Source: Planctomycetales bacterium (GTDB lineage Bacteria; Planctomycetota; Planctomycetia; Pirellulales; Thermoguttaceae). Taken from it: a DNA stretch of 6,698 nt. Below the pieces are notes generated by a model. That model saw nothing but the letters and a program-made list of their open reading frames with translations, was not told the origin of the DNA and ran no database searches. Both the position numbers and the translations under genes were made by a program. Positions 5,272-6,698 of the stretch are shown here, piece after piece. The stretch is from assembly GCA_007127495.1 (NCBI GenBank), contig SKZG01000483.1, forward strand, positions 1 to 6,698, in the 5' to 3' direction. The stretch's first letter is position 1. Every line of letters starts with the position of its first letter.

Positions 5272-6459
5272 ATGATCAAGACCCGAGAGGCCGTTGTCGA
5301 TGCTGAGGACCTCGTCGCGCGCCTCATTGCCCTTCCCGGCCGAAGCGGACAGGAACGGCCGGTCATGGACTTCATTGTAGACGAGCTTTCCCGAGCGGGG
5401 GTTTCCGAGGGCGCCATCCGGTTCGATCGGGCCCACCAGCGGAGCGTTCACGGCGGCGAGGTTGGAAATCTCGTGTGCAAGCTTCCCGGAACCGAGCGCA
5501 AGCCGCGGCGCCTTTTGATGGCCCATACCGATACCGTGCCGCTTTGCAACGGCGCCCGGCCGATCCGACGAGGCCGGTTCCTTGTGCCGGCTGAAAAGCA
5601 TACCGGCCTTGGGGCCGATGATCGGGCCGGTTGCGCCGTGGTGCTCCATACGGCGCGCGAGGTGCTGCGTCGCGGGCTCCCGCACCCCCCGTTGACGTTC
5701 TTGTGGACCGTTCAGGAAGAGACGGGGCTGCACGGCGCCCGCAACGCGACGCTCAGCCTGCTCGGACGCCCCCGCCTCGCCTTCAACTTCGACGGAGGGA
5801 GTTGCGCGAAGGTGACCGTGGGGGCGACGGGGGGGTATCGTATGGCTATCCGTGTACGAGGTCTAGCAAGCCACGCTGGGGGCGCGCCCGAGGAGGGCGT
5901 CAGCGCCATCACCGTGGCCTCGCTCGCAATCGCCGAATTGCACGAGAGTGGCTGGTTGGGGCTGGTGGAAAAGGGCGGTCGCCGGGGAACCAGCAACGTA
6001 GGCGTCATCCGCGGTGGCGAGGCGACAAACGTGGTCACCCCCGAACTGACCCTACGCGCTGAAGCCCGCAGCCACTGCCCCGCGTTCCGCCAGCATATCA
6101 TCCGAGCCTTTGAGGACGCATTCCGACGCTCCGCGCGACGGGTGCGCAACCACAAGGGGAAGCGCGCCGGTGTGCAAATCGACGGCCAACTTGATTACGA
6201 ATCCTTCTTGTTGGATGACGACCAGCCGTGCGCGGTGGCCGCTGACGCGGCGGTCCGCGCCGCGGGCGGTACGCCGCGGCGTGCCGTCTCCAACGGCGGC
6301 CTCGACGCCAATTGGATGACCCTTCGGGGCATTCCCACCGTATCCCTCGGCGTTGGCCAACAGAATGCCCACACGACCTCCGAACGTCTTGATCTGCGCG
6401 AGTTCGCGCGTGCTTGCCGGGTGGCGTTGGTGTTGGCGACTGGCCAAACGACGCTTTGA
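5272..6459 (+). CDS. M20-family zinc metallopeptidase/amidohydrolase, peptidase T-like
   Basis: A 395-residue, complete, probably cytosolic dinuclear zinc hydrolase; no signal peptide is visible. The full set of M20 metal and catalytic residues is present in order: H85 and D87 in AHTDTVP, bridging aspartate in GADDRAG (D116/D117), catalytic and ligand glutamates E149/E150 in VQEETGLHGA, D174 in FNFDGG, and H367 in NAHTTSE. The lid/dimerisation domain (about 185-295) carries RGLASHAGGAPEEGVSA with H201, the substrate-side histidine of the family, and SNVGVIRGGEATNVV. Layout fits the peptidase T/M20B branch, whose members trim short peptides; related M20 enzymes act on acylated amino acids or dipeptides, so the substrate is left open. 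Length is normal (about 370-420). Flanking genes are on the opposite strand on both sides, so it is probably monocistronic. The next gene's stop is only 31 bases away in convergent orientation. Confidence 0.93.
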   Translation: MIKTREAVVDAEDLVARLIALPGRSGQERPVMDFIVDELSRAGVSEGAIRFDRAHQRSVHGGEVGNLVCKLPGTERKPRRLLMAHTDTVPLCNGARPIRRGRFLVPAEKHTGLGADDRAGCAVVLHTAREVLRRGLPHPPLTFLWTVQEETGLHGARNATLSLLGRPRLAFNFDGGSCAKVTVGATGGYRMAIRVRGLASHAGGAPEEGVSAITVASLAIAELHESGWLGLVEKGGRRGTSNVGVIRGGEATNVVTPELTLRAEARSHCPAFRQHIIRAFEDAFRRSARRVRNHKGKRAGVQIDGQLDYESFLLDDDQPCAVAADAAVRAAGGTPRRAVSNGGLDANWMTLRGIPTVSLGVGQQNAHTTSERLDLREFARACRVALVLATGQTTL

Positions 6460-6490
6460 AGCCCCTAGCTCGCGCGAACGCTATGTGAGA
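6460..6490. other. Short convergent gap between the M20 gene and the TOBE-domain gene
   Basis: Only 31 bases separate the two convergent stop codons. A weak TAGC (6466-6469) / GCTA (6480-6483) pairing with the palindrome TCGCGCGA inside (6470-6477) is present, but the stem is short and there is no T-run on either side. No bidirectional terminator can be supported here. Confidence 0.4.
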
Positions 6491-6698
6491 CTATTCTGCG
6501 GCTGCCAGATTATGCGCCTTCAGAAAACAAACGACTTCGGTTCCCAGTTCCAGTTGCATCTCGGCGACCGCGTCCGCCGTCAGTTCCGCCCAGATGATCT
6601 GGCCGATGTCGATGGCGGCAAATGTGCTCTGCGGAAGCTTCACGATTTGGCAAATCCGGCCGGTCAGGTGGTTACGGGCGCTCAATCCTTCAACGTCG
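6491..6698 (-). CDS. C-terminal TOBE/Mop domain, probably molybdate ABC transporter ATPase ModC (5' part beyond right edge)
   Basis: The minus-strand frame is open from the right edge to a TAG at 6493-6491, giving 68 visible residues that begin DVEGLSARNHLTGRI. The pattern (E)GLSARN-x-L-x-GRI, then AAIDIGQIIWAELT, then AVAEMQLELG-x-x-V and a final FLKAHNL, is that of the molybdate-binding Mop/TOBE domain. In ModC this follows the ABC ATPase domain and takes part in binding oxyanions; the S-A-R-N motif at the domain start is typical of that context. A TTG at 6685 could be read as the start of a stand-alone 64-residue molbindin. However, the frame continues upstream through conserved-looking residues, so a truncated larger protein is more likely. 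ModE-type regulators and other TOBE proteins remain possible because the rest of the gene is not visible. Confidence 0.8.
   Translation of the reverse strand, partial: DVEGLSARNHLTGRICQIVKLPQSTFAAIDIGQIIWAELTADAVAEMQLELGTEVVCFLKAHNLAAAE

Noticed and set aside
5215..5733. 172-codon minus-strand frame over the start of the M20 gene
   Set aside because: Antisense to the conserved catalytic part of the M20 peptidase, with no motifs of its own.
1..6698. Defence island, mobile element or CRISPR array
   Set aside because: No direct repeats with spacers, transposase, integrase, toxin-antitoxin pair or nuclease motif was seen. The surroundings are housekeeping-type genes, so the ATPase module cannot be called a defence system on this evidence.

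Overview
The window reads as a GC-rich bacterial chromosome segment, most likely from a member of the Planctomycetota. The main reason is the partial primary sigma factor at the left edge. It has the long, basic, Leu/Arg-rich spacer between regions 1.2 and 2 that I associate with planctomycete RpoD/SigA proteins. The M20 hydrolase and the small ATPase also resemble families I associate with that phylum. This is recognition from memory, not a database result.

Layout from left to right: (1) 1-1456, minus strand: C-terminally truncated housekeeping sigma factor, cut by the left edge inside region 4. (2) 1457-1878: a roughly 420-base leader/intergenic region without a convincing gene. It holds a candidate sigma-70-type promoter pointing at the sigma gene, a GC-rich stem-loop and a pair of overlapping palindromes. 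(3) 1879-5121, minus strand: a compact four-gene block, transcribed from right to left. It encodes a nucleoside 2-deoxyribosyltransferase-like protein, a six-helix membrane protein with two DUF3592-type domains and a C-terminal arrestin-like domain, a small soluble arrestin-like protein overlapping it by 8 bases, and a small P-loop ATPase 11 bases further on. (4) 5122-5271: divergent intergenic region with a candidate promoter and an inverted repeat. (5) 5272-6459, plus strand: a complete M20-family zinc metallopeptidase. (6) 6491-6698, minus strand: the C-terminal TOBE/Mop domain of a protein cut by the right edge, probably the molybdate ABC transporter ATPase ModC.

Sigma factor, M20 peptidase and TOBE protein are ordinary functions. 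The least explained part is the membrane protein / arrestin-like protein / P-loop ATPase trio. Its overlaps and short spacings suggest co-translation, and two adjacent genes each carry an arrestin-like beta-sandwich. It looks like a conserved but functionally uncharacterised membrane-associated module; no function can be assigned from sequence alone. No rRNA, tRNA, CRISPR array, insertion sequence or clear rho-independent terminator was found.
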